Assembly (NCBI RefSeq): GCF_001432305.1
Contig: NZ_KQ483358.1
Coordinates: forward strand, 3,478,694 to 3,537,123
DNA from: Curvibacter sp. PAE-UM
GTDB lineage: Bacteria > Pseudomonadota > Gammaproteobacteria > Burkholderiales > Burkholderiaceae_C
DNA: 58,430 nucleotides
Direction of reading: 5' to 3'
The position numbers and the translations under genes were made by a program. The notes beneath the pieces were generated by a model. The model was not told the DNA's origin. It worked only from the letters and a program-made list of their open reading frames with translations, and did not search any database. Below, in pieces: positions 10,199 through 18,337 of this stretch. The number at the start of each line of letters is the position of its first letter. Within the stretch, counting starts at the first letter, position 1.

Positions 10199-11904
10199 AA
10201 ATCGTCACCCGCGACATTCCCCCGCGCGCCGCCTGGGCGCTGGAACAGGCCGGCGTGCACCCGCTGCTGGCGCGCCTGTACGCCGCACGCGGCGTGTCTT
10301 CCAAGGACGAGCTCGACGACGCGCTCACGCGCCTGCTGCCACCAGCCACACTCATGGGCGCCTCTGAAGCGGCCGTGCTGCTGGCCGACGCAATCCGCGA
10401 CAACAAGAAACTCTGCATCGTGGCCGACTACGACTGCGATGGTGCCACCGCCTGCGCCGTGGGCGTGCGCGGCCTGCGCATGCTGGGCGCGCAGCACGTC
10501 AGTTACCTGGTGCCCGACCGCGTGGTCGATGGTTATGGCCTGACCCCGCCCATCTCCCGGCGGGTGAAGGACAGCGGCGCCGACGTGCTGATCACCGTGG
10601 ACAACGGCATCGCCAGCGTGGAGGGCGTGGCCCTGGCGCGCGAGCTGGGCCTGCAGGTGCTGGTAACGGACCACCACCTGCCCGGCCCCGCGCTTCCTGA
10701 TGCCGAGGTCATCGTCAATCCCAACCAGCCGGGTTGCCCCTTCGAGAGCAAATCCATCGCCGGTGTGGGCGTGATGTTCTATGTGCTGCTGGCGCTGCGC
10801 GCCGAGTTGCGCCAGCGCGGCGTCTTCACGGCCGACAGCCAGCCCAAGCTGGACACGCTGCTGCCGCTGGTGGCCCTGGGCACCGTGGCCGACGTGGTCA
10901 GGCTCGACCCCAACAACCGCCGCCTCGTGGCGCAAGGCCTCAAGCGCGTGCGCGCCGGCAGCCTGCCGCCGGGCCTGGCCGCGCTGTTCGAGGTGGCCGG
11001 GCGCAAGGCGACCGTGGCCACCACCTTCGACTTCGGCTTCGCCCTGGGCCCGCGCATCAACGCCGCCGGCCGCCTGGCCGACATGACGCTGGGCATCGAG
11101 TGCCTGCTGACCGACGACCCCGCACGCGGGACCGAGCTGGCGCAGGCGCTGGACGGCATCAACCGCGAACGCCGCGAGATCGAGGGCGAGATGCGCGAGC
11201 AGGCCATGGACATCGTCGAGTCGCTCTACGACCCCGAGGAAGAGCCGCCGCCGGCCATCTGCGTGTTCGATCCCGACTTTCACGAGGGCGTGGTGGGTAT
11301 CGTGGCATCGCGCCTCAAGGACAAGCTGCACCGTCCCAGCTTCGTCTTCGCCGCCAGCCAGGCCCCGGGCAAGGAGCATGAGCTCAAGGGCTCGGGCCGC
11401 TCCATCCCCGGCTTTCATCTGCGCGACGCACTGGACCTGGTGGCCAAGCGTTACCCCGGCGTGCTGCTGCGCTTCGGCGGCCACGCCATGGCGGCCGGCT
11501 GCACCATCGCCGAAGAACATCTGGACCGCTTTGAGCAGGGCCTGACCGAGGTGGCGCAGGAGTGGCTGGACGCCGCCACGCTGACGCGCCGCCTGGAAAC
11601 CGACGGCGCGCTGCCCGTGGAGTACCGCCGCGCCGACATGGTGGACACACTGCAGCGCGAGGTCTGGGGCCAGGGGTTTGCACCGCCGACCTTCAGCGAA
11701 GAGGTCGAAGTGCTGTCGCAGCGCCTGGTGGGTGAGAAGCACCTGGCCTTGAAGCTCAAGCACCAGGGCCAGCCGGTGGACGGCATCTGGTTCGGCCACA
11801 CCGACCCGCTGCCCTCGCGCGTGCTGCTGGCCTTCCGGCTCGACGCCGATGAATGGCAGGGGCTGCGGCGCGTGCGGTTCCTCGTCGAAGGCGCCCAACT
11901 CTGA
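10195..11904 (+). CDS. recJ: Single-stranded-DNA-specific exonuclease RecJ
   Basis: A 569-aa DHH-family 5'-3' exonuclease acting in recombinational, mismatch and base-excision repair. The metal-binding motifs are present: VADYDCDGATA (Asp78, Asp80, Asp82), VDNG, the DHH at residues 159-161 in VTDHHLPG, and LGPRINAAGRL. Near the DHHA1 region, GSGRSIPGFHLRDAL and RFGGHAMAAG are seen. Length equals E. coli RecJ. It is translationally coupled to the unknown gene upstream. Confidence 0.96.
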   Translation: MKIVTRDIPPRAAWALEQAGVHPLLARLYAARGVSSKDELDDALTRLLPPATLMGASEAAVLLADAIRDNKKLCIVADYDCDGATACAVGVRGLRMLGAQHVSYLVPDRVVDGYGLTPPISRRVKDSGADVLITVDNGIASVEGVALARELGLQVLVTDHHLPGPALPDAEVIVNPNQPGCPFESKSIAGVGVMFYVLLALRAELRQRGVFTADSQPKLDTLLPLVALGTVADVVRLDPNNRRLVAQGLKRVRAGSLPPGLAALFEVAGRKATVATTFDFGFALGPRINAAGRLADMTLGIECLLTDDPARGTELAQALDGINRERREIEGEMREQAMDIVESLYDPEEEPPPAICVFDPDFHEGVVGIVASRLKDKLHRPSFVFAASQAPGKEHELKGSGRSIPGFHLRDALDLVAKRYPGVLLRFGGHAMAAGCTIAEEHLDRFEQGLTEVAQEWLDAATLTRRLETDGALPVEYRRADMVDTLQREVWGQGFAPPTFSEEVEVLSQRLVGEKHLALKLKHQGQPVDGIWFGHTDPLPSRVLLAFRLDADEWQGLRRVRFLVEGAQL

Positions 11905-11914
11905 GCCGGGGGCC

Positions 11915-13054
11915 TCAGGCCAGGGCGATGCGGTTGCGCCCTTCGTCCTTGGCCTTGTAGAGCGCCTTGTCGGCGCGCGCCAGCAGGGTATCGATCTGGT
12001 CCTCGTCGGGTCGGTTGGTGGCGACGCCGATGCTCACCGTGATGGGCGGCAGGCCATCGCGACGGTCGGCCACATGGGCCAGGATGCGCTCGGCCACGGT
12101 GACGGCCTCGTCCTGGCTGGTCTCCGGCAGCAGCAGCACGAATTCCTCGCCGCCGAAACGCGCCAGCTGGTCGGGCCGACGCAGCAGGGAGGCGATGCGC
12201 TCCACGAGATCGACCAGCACACGGTCACCCATCTGGTGGCCATGGGTGTCGTTGATGGCCTTGAAGTGATCGATGTCCAGCAGCAGCAGGGCCATGCTGC
12301 GCCCATGACGGCGGCACCGCGCCAGCTCCTGCTCGCAGGCATCGAGGAAGACGCGCCGCGTCAGCACATTGGTCAGCGCGTCGTGCGAGGCCATGTGCTC
12401 GAACTCCGCGCGCAGGCGATCGCCCGCCATGAGGATGAGGCCCATGCCCAGGGCCAGGAGCATGACGGCATTGGACCCGACATAAAGGCTCTGCACCCGC
12501 GTGGGCGTGAGCAGGCCCTCTTCGGCCAACGGCATCCAGGCCGAGAAGAAGCGCAGCAGCAGCACCGTCGCATGGATCAGCAGGACCACGGCCGTGAACC
12601 GCGTGGAGAAATTCTCGGGGCCCTGGCGCCAGATCGTCCAGGCCATGGACAGGAAGATGCAGGCCCACACCAGACAGACCAGGATCAGGCGGGCGTTGTA
12701 GTTCGGCTCGACCAGGGCATACCAGTACAGGGGAGGTGCGATCAGCACCAGCAGGACGATCCAGCGCGCCCAGGCGGGGCGCCGGCCGAAGAACTGCTCC
12801 ACACCGGCGTGGTAGGAAATCACCGCGGTCAGCATGACCAGGTTGGCCACCACGATGGACACGAAATCCGGCAGGAAACCCCGCCCGGCAAACAGGACGG
12901 CGGACAGGAAGACCCAGGCGTGTGCGGCCGCCCACAGGCTGAGCCCGCGGATGCTGCGTGGGTAGCTCAGGCGCAGGAAGAACATCACGCCGCCCAGCAG
13001 CAGGCCCATGATGCCGCTCATGATGATCAGGGAGCGTAGATCGAGCGAGGCCAT
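11915..13054 (-). CDS. Membrane diguanylate cyclase (GGDEF)
   Basis: A 379-aa protein with about seven hydrophobic segments in residues 8-212 and a C-terminal GGDEF domain. The active-site loop is GGEEF (301-305), and an RxxD inhibitory I-site (RRPD, 292-295) lies the normal five residues upstream, so it should be a catalytically competent, feedback-inhibited cyclic-di-GMP synthase. The metal-binding DIDHFKAIND and the TVSIGVA strand are also present. The membrane part is an unassigned 7TM-type sensor. It is convergent with recJ, with a 10-bp gap. Confidence 0.92.
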   Translation of the reverse strand: MASLDLRSLIIMSGIMGLLLGGVMFFLRLSYPRSIRGLSLWAAAHAWVFLSAVLFAGRGFLPDFVSIVVANLVMLTAVISYHAGVEQFFGRRPAWARWIVLLVLIAPPLYWYALVEPNYNARLILVCLVWACIFLSMAWTIWRQGPENFSTRFTAVVLLIHATVLLLRFFSAWMPLAEEGLLTPTRVQSLYVGSNAVMLLALGMGLILMAGDRLRAEFEHMASHDALTNVLTRRVFLDACEQELARCRRHGRSMALLLLDIDHFKAINDTHGHQMGDRVLVDLVERIASLLRRPDQLARFGGEEFVLLLPETSQDEAVTVAERILAHVADRRDGLPPITVSIGVATNRPDEDQIDTLLARADKALYKAKDEGRNRIALA

Positions 13055-13195
13055 GGAAGATCAGCTGGAAAGGCAAACGGAACCCAGGATGCCGGTTGAG
13101 ACAACGCATCGAGGTCCGGTGGAAAACCGCATGCGGCCATTGTGCCAGCACCGCTGCGACCAGCAGGGAAACGGCCCAGCACCTAAAATGCCCAG

Positions 13196-14053
13196 GTGAG
13201 CTCCATCCTCAACGCCGACCTGCATTGCCATTCCGTCGTCTCCGACGGCACCCTCACGCCCGAGGAACTGGCGGCACGCGCGCACGCCAACGGGGTGGAG
13301 CTGTGGGCGCTGACCGACCACGACGAGATCGGCGGCCAGCAGCGCGCCCTGGCGGCCGCACGCGCCCATGGCCTGCCCTACCTGACGGGCGCCGAGATCT
13401 CCATCACCTTTGCCGGGCACACGGTGCACATCGTCGGCCTGGGTTTCGATGCCGAAGACCCGCGCATGCAGGCCGGTCTGCGCCAGACACGCGGCGGGCG
13501 CGGCGGGCGCGCCCGCGAAATGTCGGACAGCCTGGCGGCGGTGGGTATCCACGGCGCCTATGAGGGCGCGCTGAAATACGCCGGCAATCCGGAGCTGATC
13601 TCGCGCACGCATTTCGCGCGCTATCTGGTCGAAGCCGGCGTCTGCCGTGAGACCAACGAAGTCTTCCGCAAGTACCTGACCGAAGGCAAGCCCGGTTTCG
13701 TGCCTCACCGCTGGGCCACGCTGCGCGATGCCGTCAGCTGGATCGGGGACGCCGGCGGCATGGCCGTGATCGCCCACCCGGCGCGCTACGGCTTCACCCC
13801 CACCGAGGAATACGCCCTGTTCTCCGAATTCAAGACACACGGCGGGCGCGCGGTCGAAGTGGTCACCGGCAGCCATAGCGCAGCCGAGTACGTCAAATAC
13901 GCCGACATGGCGCGCGAATTCGGCCTGGCCGCCTCGCGCGGCAGCGACTTCCACAGCCCCGACGAATCACACACCGACCTCGGCGCCCTGCCCTTCCTGC
14001 CCGGCCAGCTCACACCGGTGTGGGAACTTCTGGCAGATCGCATCCAGCAATGA
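13196..14053 (+). CDS. PHP domain 3',5'-nucleoside bisphosphate phosphatase
   Basis: A 285-aa PHP-domain hydrolase of the YciV/TrpH (RNase AM) type, which removes 3'-phosphate from nucleoside bisphosphates and trims small RNAs. Metal-binding motifs are DLHCHSVVSDG, LTDHDEIGG, GAEIS and a C-terminal GSDFHSPDE. The start is a GTG at 13196, because the nearby in-frame region has no better codon and DLHCHS then begins at residue 8. Its stop overlaps the next start (ATGA at 14050), placing it at the head of a run of housekeeping genes to trpS. Confidence 0.9.
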   Translation: MSSILNADLHCHSVVSDGTLTPEELAARAHANGVELWALTDHDEIGGQQRALAAARAHGLPYLTGAEISITFAGHTVHIVGLGFDAEDPRMQAGLRQTRGGRGGRAREMSDSLAAVGIHGAYEGALKYAGNPELISRTHFARYLVEAGVCRETNEVFRKYLTEGKPGFVPHRWATLRDAVSWIGDAGGMAVIAHPARYGFTPTEEYALFSEFKTHGGRAVEVVTGSHSAAEYVKYADMAREFGLAASRGSDFHSPDESHTDLGALPFLPGQLTPVWELLADRIQQ

Positions 14054-14940
14054 AACATCCCCACACCCTGAGCGGCATGCTGTTCGCGCTTGCCGCCCTG
14101 GCCTGCTTTGCCACGCTGGACACCTCGGCCAAGGTCGTCTCCCTCACCCTGCCCGTGCTGCTGGGCCTGTGGTTCCGCTACATCTTCCAGGCCGTGCTGA
14201 CCACGGCCGTCATGCTGCCGCAGCGCGGGCGTGCCATCTTCCATACGCGGCACCTTGGCCTGCATGTCCTGCGTGGTGCCCTGCTCGCGGCCACCAGCCT
14301 GCTGACCTTCCTGAGCGTGGCCTACATGCCCGTGGGCGAATTCACGGCCATCGCCATGATCGCGCCGCTGGTGGTCACGCTGCTGGCGGCCACCCTGCTG
14401 GGCGAACACGTCTCGCGCTTGCGCTGGGTACTCGTGGCTGGCGGCTTCGCGGGCACACTCGTCATCATCCGGCCCGGTGGCGACCTCTTCGGCTGGCACG
14501 TCCTGCTGCCGCTGGCCCAGGTGGCCACCCACTCGACCTTCCAGATCCTGACCGGCAGGATGGTCAAGACCGAAGACGGCGTGACCATGCATTTCTACAC
14601 CGGCTGGGTCGGCGCCATCCTGGCCTCGCTGGCCCTGCCCTTCATCTGGGTCACGCCGCAGACCCTCCCCGAATGGACCGCGCTCTTCCTCATGGGCCTC
14701 ATGGGCACCATCGGTCACTTCGTGCTGATCATGGCCTACCGGCGCGCACCGGCCGCCACGCTGATGCCGCTGATGTACGTGCAGATCGCCTTTGCGATGT
14801 TCGCAGGCTGGGTCGTCTTCGGCCACATCGCCGACGGCTGGTCCCTGCTGGGCATGATCCTGATCGCCAGCTGTGGCGCCGCCAGCGCCTGGCTGGCCCT
14901 GCGGGAAAGCCGCATCAAGCTCGAACCGATGGAAGTGTGA
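14050..14940 (+). CDS. EamA/DMT family transporter
   Basis: A 296-aa integral membrane protein with about ten hydrophobic helices arranged as two EamA repeats, typical of drug/metabolite transporters (e.g. GEFTAIAMIAPLVVTLLAA and LGMILIASCGAASAWLAL). The ATG at 14050 is chosen because it overlaps the upstream stop in the ATGA arrangement and starts directly before the first helix. The substrate cannot be predicted from sequence. Confidence 0.9.
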   Translation: MKHPHTLSGMLFALAALACFATLDTSAKVVSLTLPVLLGLWFRYIFQAVLTTAVMLPQRGRAIFHTRHLGLHVLRGALLAATSLLTFLSVAYMPVGEFTAIAMIAPLVVTLLAATLLGEHVSRLRWVLVAGGFAGTLVIIRPGGDLFGWHVLLPLAQVATHSTFQILTGRMVKTEDGVTMHFYTGWVGAILASLALPFIWVTPQTLPEWTALFLMGLMGTIGHFVLIMAYRRAPAATLMPLMYVQIAFAMFAGWVVFGHIADGWSLLGMILIASCGAASAWLALRESRIKLEPMEV

Positions 14941-14956
14941 ACCGGCAGACCAGCAC

Positions 14957-15583
14957 ATGGCCCAGTACTTCGAAGTCCACCCCGAGAACCCGCAGATCCG
15001 CCTGCTCAGGCAGGCCGCCGCCCTGCTGGAAAAAGGCGGCGTGGTGGCCGTGCCCACCGATTCCAGCTACGCACTGGTCTGCCACCTGGACGACAAGGCT
15101 GCGGCCGACAAGATGCGCAGCATCCGCCAGGTGGACGACAAGCACCACCTGACCCTGCTGTGCCGCGACCTGGCCGAGCTTTCCAGCTACGCCCGCGTGG
15201 ACAACCGCCAGTACCGCCTGCTCAAGGCCGCCACGCCCGGGCCCTGGACTTTCATCCTGGAGGCCACCAAGGAAGTGCCGCGTCGGGTGAGCCATCCCTC
15301 GCGCAAGACCATCGGCCTGCGCGTGCCGGAGCACCGGGTGCTGCACGAACTGCTGGCCCTGCACACGGGCGGCCCGCTGCTGGCGACCACCCTGATCCCG
15401 GCCGGCGAGACCGACCCGCTCAACGACGCGCAAGAGATCCGCGAGCGCTACGAACACCAGCTGGCCGCCGTCATCGACGCCGGGGCCTGCCCGCACGAGC
15501 CCACCACGGTGATCGACCTCAGCGGCGACGAGCCCGAGGTGCTGCGCCGCGGCCGCGGCGACCCGGCCGAGCTGGGCCTCTAG
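14957..15583 (+). CDS. L-threonylcarbamoyladenylate synthase family protein (Sua5/YciO/YrdC)
   Basis: A 208-aa single-domain YrdC-fold protein. Signature parts are GGVVAVPTDSSYALVC near residues 31-46, the KxR-type RSIRQVDDKHHLTLLC stretch and TIGLRVPEH. Family members make threonylcarbamoyl-AMP for tRNA t6A37 formation. This one looks most like the YciO subgroup, whose true activity is less certain. The start at 14957 lies 16 bp after the transporter stop. The upstream frame extension overlaps the transporter and is not conserved. Confidence 0.85.
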   Translation: MAQYFEVHPENPQIRLLRQAAALLEKGGVVAVPTDSSYALVCHLDDKAAADKMRSIRQVDDKHHLTLLCRDLAELSSYARVDNRQYRLLKAATPGPWTFILEATKEVPRRVSHPSRKTIGLRVPEHRVLHELLALHTGGPLLATTLIPAGETDPLNDAQEIRERYEHQLAAVIDAGACPHEPTTVIDLSGDEPEVLRRGRGDPAELGL

Positions 15584-15639
15584 GCTGCCCTTCCCCGCGC
15601 CGGCCTCGCCGGCCCCCTGCACTCTGAGACAATTGCCCC

Positions 15640-16350
15640 GTGGAATCCGCCAACCTGATTCAAACCGTCCTCATCTACGCCCTGCCGGTGCTGTTTGCCA
15701 TCACCGTGCACGAAGCCGCCCACGGTTATGCCGCGCGCCATTTCGGCGACAACACCGCCGCCATGCTGGGCCGCATCACGCTCAACCCCATCAAGCACAT
15801 CGACCCGGTGGGCACCATCCTGATGCCGCTGCTCCTGTACTTCGCCACCAGCGGCGCTTTCCTGTTCGGCTACGCCAAGCCGGTGCCGGTGCGCTTCGAC
15901 CTGTTGCGCCACCCCAAGCGCGACATGGTCTGGGTGGCCCTGGCCGGCCCGGGCGCCAACCTGCTGCAGGCCCTGCTCTGGGGCATCTTCATGTACCTGC
16001 TGGTAGCCGCCGGCGTGCAGGAACGTTTTTTCCTGGAAATGGGCCGCGCCGGCGTGCTGGTCAACGTGGTGATGTTCGCCTTCAACCTCTTCCCGCTGCC
16101 GCCGCTGGACGGCGGGCGCGTTCTCGTTGGGGTGCTTCCCCGAAAGCAGGCAGCCATGTTGGCGCGCGTCGAGCCCTGGGGATTCTTCATTATCTTGGGC
16201 CTTGTCATTGCGAACGAACTCAGCAAGGCCTTCCCGTTCTTTCCCAACATACTAGGCTTCGTCGTTCAGTACTGGATGCAGCCCGTCATGGGCCTGACCT
16301 ACGGCCTGCTGGATATCCTGCTCACGCCCCTGTCCCTTCTTCTTCACTGA
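15640..16350 (+). CDS. Site-2 protease family protein (M50)
   Basis: A 236-aa intramembrane metalloprotease of peptidase family M50. The zinc motif HEAAH lies in the first membrane region, and the third ligand is in PLPPLDGGRV. Several hydrophobic segments span the protein. It lacks the PDZ domain of RseP, so it belongs to the compact Rip/FtsH-independent type found next to trpS in many betaproteobacteria. The start is GTG at 15640. The trpS gene follows 9 bp downstream. Confidence 0.9.
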   Translation: MESANLIQTVLIYALPVLFAITVHEAAHGYAARHFGDNTAAMLGRITLNPIKHIDPVGTILMPLLLYFATSGAFLFGYAKPVPVRFDLLRHPKRDMVWVALAGPGANLLQALLWGIFMYLLVAAGVQERFFLEMGRAGVLVNVVMFAFNLFPLPPLDGGRVLVGVLPRKQAAMLARVEPWGFFIILGLVIANELSKAFPFFPNILGFVVQYWMQPVMGLTYGLLDILLTPLSLLLH

Positions 16351-16359
16351 CACCACGCC

Positions 16360-17655
16360 ATGAGCACCGTCCGCGTCCTGACCGGCATCACCACCTCGGG
16401 CACCCCGCACCTGGGCAACTACGTCGGCGCCATCCGCCCGGCCATCACCGCCAGCCGCGCCGCCGGGGTGGAGAGCTTCTATTTCCTGGCCGACTACCAC
16501 GCGCTCATCAAGGTCGACGATCCCGCACGCATCCAGCGCTCCACGCTGGAGATCGCCGCCAGCTGGGTCGCCTGCGGCCTGGACCCGCAGCGCGTGACCT
16601 TCTATCGCCAGTCCGACGTGCCCGAGATCCCCGAGCTCACCTGGTTCCTCACCTGCGTCTGCGGCAAGGGCCTGCTCAACCGCGCGCACGCCTACAAGGC
16701 CTCGGTGGACAAGAACAACGCCGCCGGCGTGGACCCGGACGCCGACGTCACCGCCGGCCTCTTCATGTACCCGGTGCTGATGGCCGCCGACATCCTGATG
16801 TTCAACGCCCACCGCGTGCCCGTGGGGCGTGACCAGATCCAGCACATCGAGATGGCGCGCGACATCGCCGCCAGCTTCAACCATCTCTACGGTGAGCACT
16901 TCGTTCCCCCTGAGGCACAGATCGAGGAAAGCGTGGCCACGCTGCCCGGCTTGGACGGCCGCAAGATGAGCAAGAGCTACGACAACACCATCCCGCTCTT
17001 TGCCCCGCGCGAACAGTTGAAGAAGCTCATTGCCGGCATCAAGACCGATTCACGCGCCCCCGGCGAGCCCAAGGACACCGAAGGCTCGGCCCTGTTCCAG
17101 ATCTACCAGGCCTTCGCCACCCCGGCCGAGACCGCCCAGTTGCGGCAGGCCTATGCCGACGGCATCGCCTGGGCCGAGGCCAAGACCATCCTGTTCGAGC
17201 GCATCGACCACGAGATCGCGCCCAAACGCGAAGCCTACGAATCGCTGATGCGCCACCCCGAGCGTCTCGAAGAGTTGCTGAAGGCCGGCGCGACCAAGGC
17301 CCGCGCCATCGCCACGCCCTTCACCGCCAAGCTGCGCCACGCCGTGGGCCTGCGCGATCTGCGCAGCCAGGCCGGCGAGAAGAAGGACAAGGCGGCCAAG
17401 GCCGCGCTGCCCAGCTTCAAGCAATACCGCGAGGCGGACGGCCAGTTCTATTTCAAGTTCGTGGATGCCCAGGGCCAGCTGCTGCTGCAAAGTGACGGTT
17501 TTGCCAGCCCCAAGGAGGCCGGGCAGACGGTCAAACGGCTGCAAGAGCTGACAGAACCCCTGGCCTCCGTGCTCCAAGAGATACCAGTGAAACAATTGGT
17601 TACCACCCAGGAGCTTGAGTCTGCGCTACAACAGCTGCTGGCCGCCCGGGACTGA
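16360..17655 (+). CDS. trpS: Tryptophan--tRNA ligase with C-terminal extension
   Basis: A 431-aa class I aminoacyl-tRNA synthetase charging tRNA-Trp. The HIGH-type motif is SGTPHLGN (residues 13-20) and the KMSKS motif is GRKMSKSYDN (about residue 204). The catalytic core ends near residue 340, as in E. coli TrpRS. About 80 extra residues follow, in which FYFKFVDAQGQLLLQS and GFASPKEAGQTVK resemble a single YegP/DUF1508 (UPF0339) repeat. The role of that tail is unknown. It is last in the co-directional run from 13196. Confidence 0.95.
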   Translation: MSTVRVLTGITTSGTPHLGNYVGAIRPAITASRAAGVESFYFLADYHALIKVDDPARIQRSTLEIAASWVACGLDPQRVTFYRQSDVPEIPELTWFLTCVCGKGLLNRAHAYKASVDKNNAAGVDPDADVTAGLFMYPVLMAADILMFNAHRVPVGRDQIQHIEMARDIAASFNHLYGEHFVPPEAQIEESVATLPGLDGRKMSKSYDNTIPLFAPREQLKKLIAGIKTDSRAPGEPKDTEGSALFQIYQAFATPAETAQLRQAYADGIAWAEAKTILFERIDHEIAPKREAYESLMRHPERLEELLKAGATKARAIATPFTAKLRHAVGLRDLRSQAGEKKDKAAKAALPSFKQYREADGQFYFKFVDAQGQLLLQSDGFASPKEAGQTVKRLQELTEPLASVLQEIPVKQLVTTQELESALQQLLAARD

Positions 17656-17742
17656 CCCCTGCCCCGCGACCGCTACCCCTGAGCTGTGCGGGTACGGTTC
17701 TTGAAAACTGCGGCTACCCCAGCTCAGAGGAGTGCCGTATCC

Positions 17743-18039
17743 ATGTCTTTCGCCCGTACCACTGTCACGCGCAAGCAAACCGCCCTGTCGGACCACCGCC
17801 AGACCTTCGAGGAACTGTGCGCCTGGATCGAAGCCCATCTGGATGAGCCCATCGGCTGGCAGGAACTCATGGCCAGGAGCGGCCTGGACCACCAGACGCT
17901 CAACGCGCTCTTCTTCAAGTTCCTGAGCACCACGCCCATGGCGTGGATCCGCAAGCGCCGCGGGCTCGGTCAAGCGGCAGCCCTGCCCCGCCAGGTTCCC
18001 TCGCACCGCCTGCTGCGTACCGCCGCCGCCCGGGCCTGA
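17743..18039 (+). CDS. Short AraC-type helix-turn-helix protein
   Basis: A 98-aa protein whose middle part (residues 23-70) looks like one AraC/XylS DNA-binding half: LCAWIEAHLDEPIGWQELMA, then SGLDHQTLNALFFKFLSTTP and MAWIRKRR. A full AraC C-terminal domain has two such HTH units; here only the first and the linker are visible, and the C-terminus is a short basic tail. It could be a small stand-alone regulator or a degraded AraC gene. The start at 17743 has GAGGAG upstream; the frame is open further upstream to 17686. Confidence 0.6.
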   Translation: MSFARTTVTRKQTALSDHRQTFEELCAWIEAHLDEPIGWQELMARSGLDHQTLNALFFKFLSTTPMAWIRKRRGLGQAAALPRQVPSHRLLRTAAARA

Positions 18040-18108
18040 GCGGCTTGGGCGCCCCCAAGGCCACAAACAGCCTCTGGCACGCTGCTACAATACGCGCTCC
18101 ACAAAGCC

Positions 18109-18198
<90 letters not shown>

Positions 18199-18204
18199 AA
18201 AGAC

Positions 18205-18233
18205 AAGCCCCGCATCAGCGGGGCTTTGTTTTT
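18205..18233 (+). terminator. Intrinsic terminator after tRNA-Ser
   Basis: A 9-bp GC-rich stem (AAGCCCCGC with GCGGGGCTT) around an ATCA loop is followed by TGTTTTT. It begins 7 bp after the tRNA CCA end. Confidence 0.9.
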
Positions 18234-18337
18234 GGTACAGCCCAGGGGAACTGGCGGCGAACGAATCTCGGGGCATCTCACCTTTCGCGCCTCTCGGATT
18301 TGACGCCTTCATGCCCAAACCTACTCAGACCCTTGAT

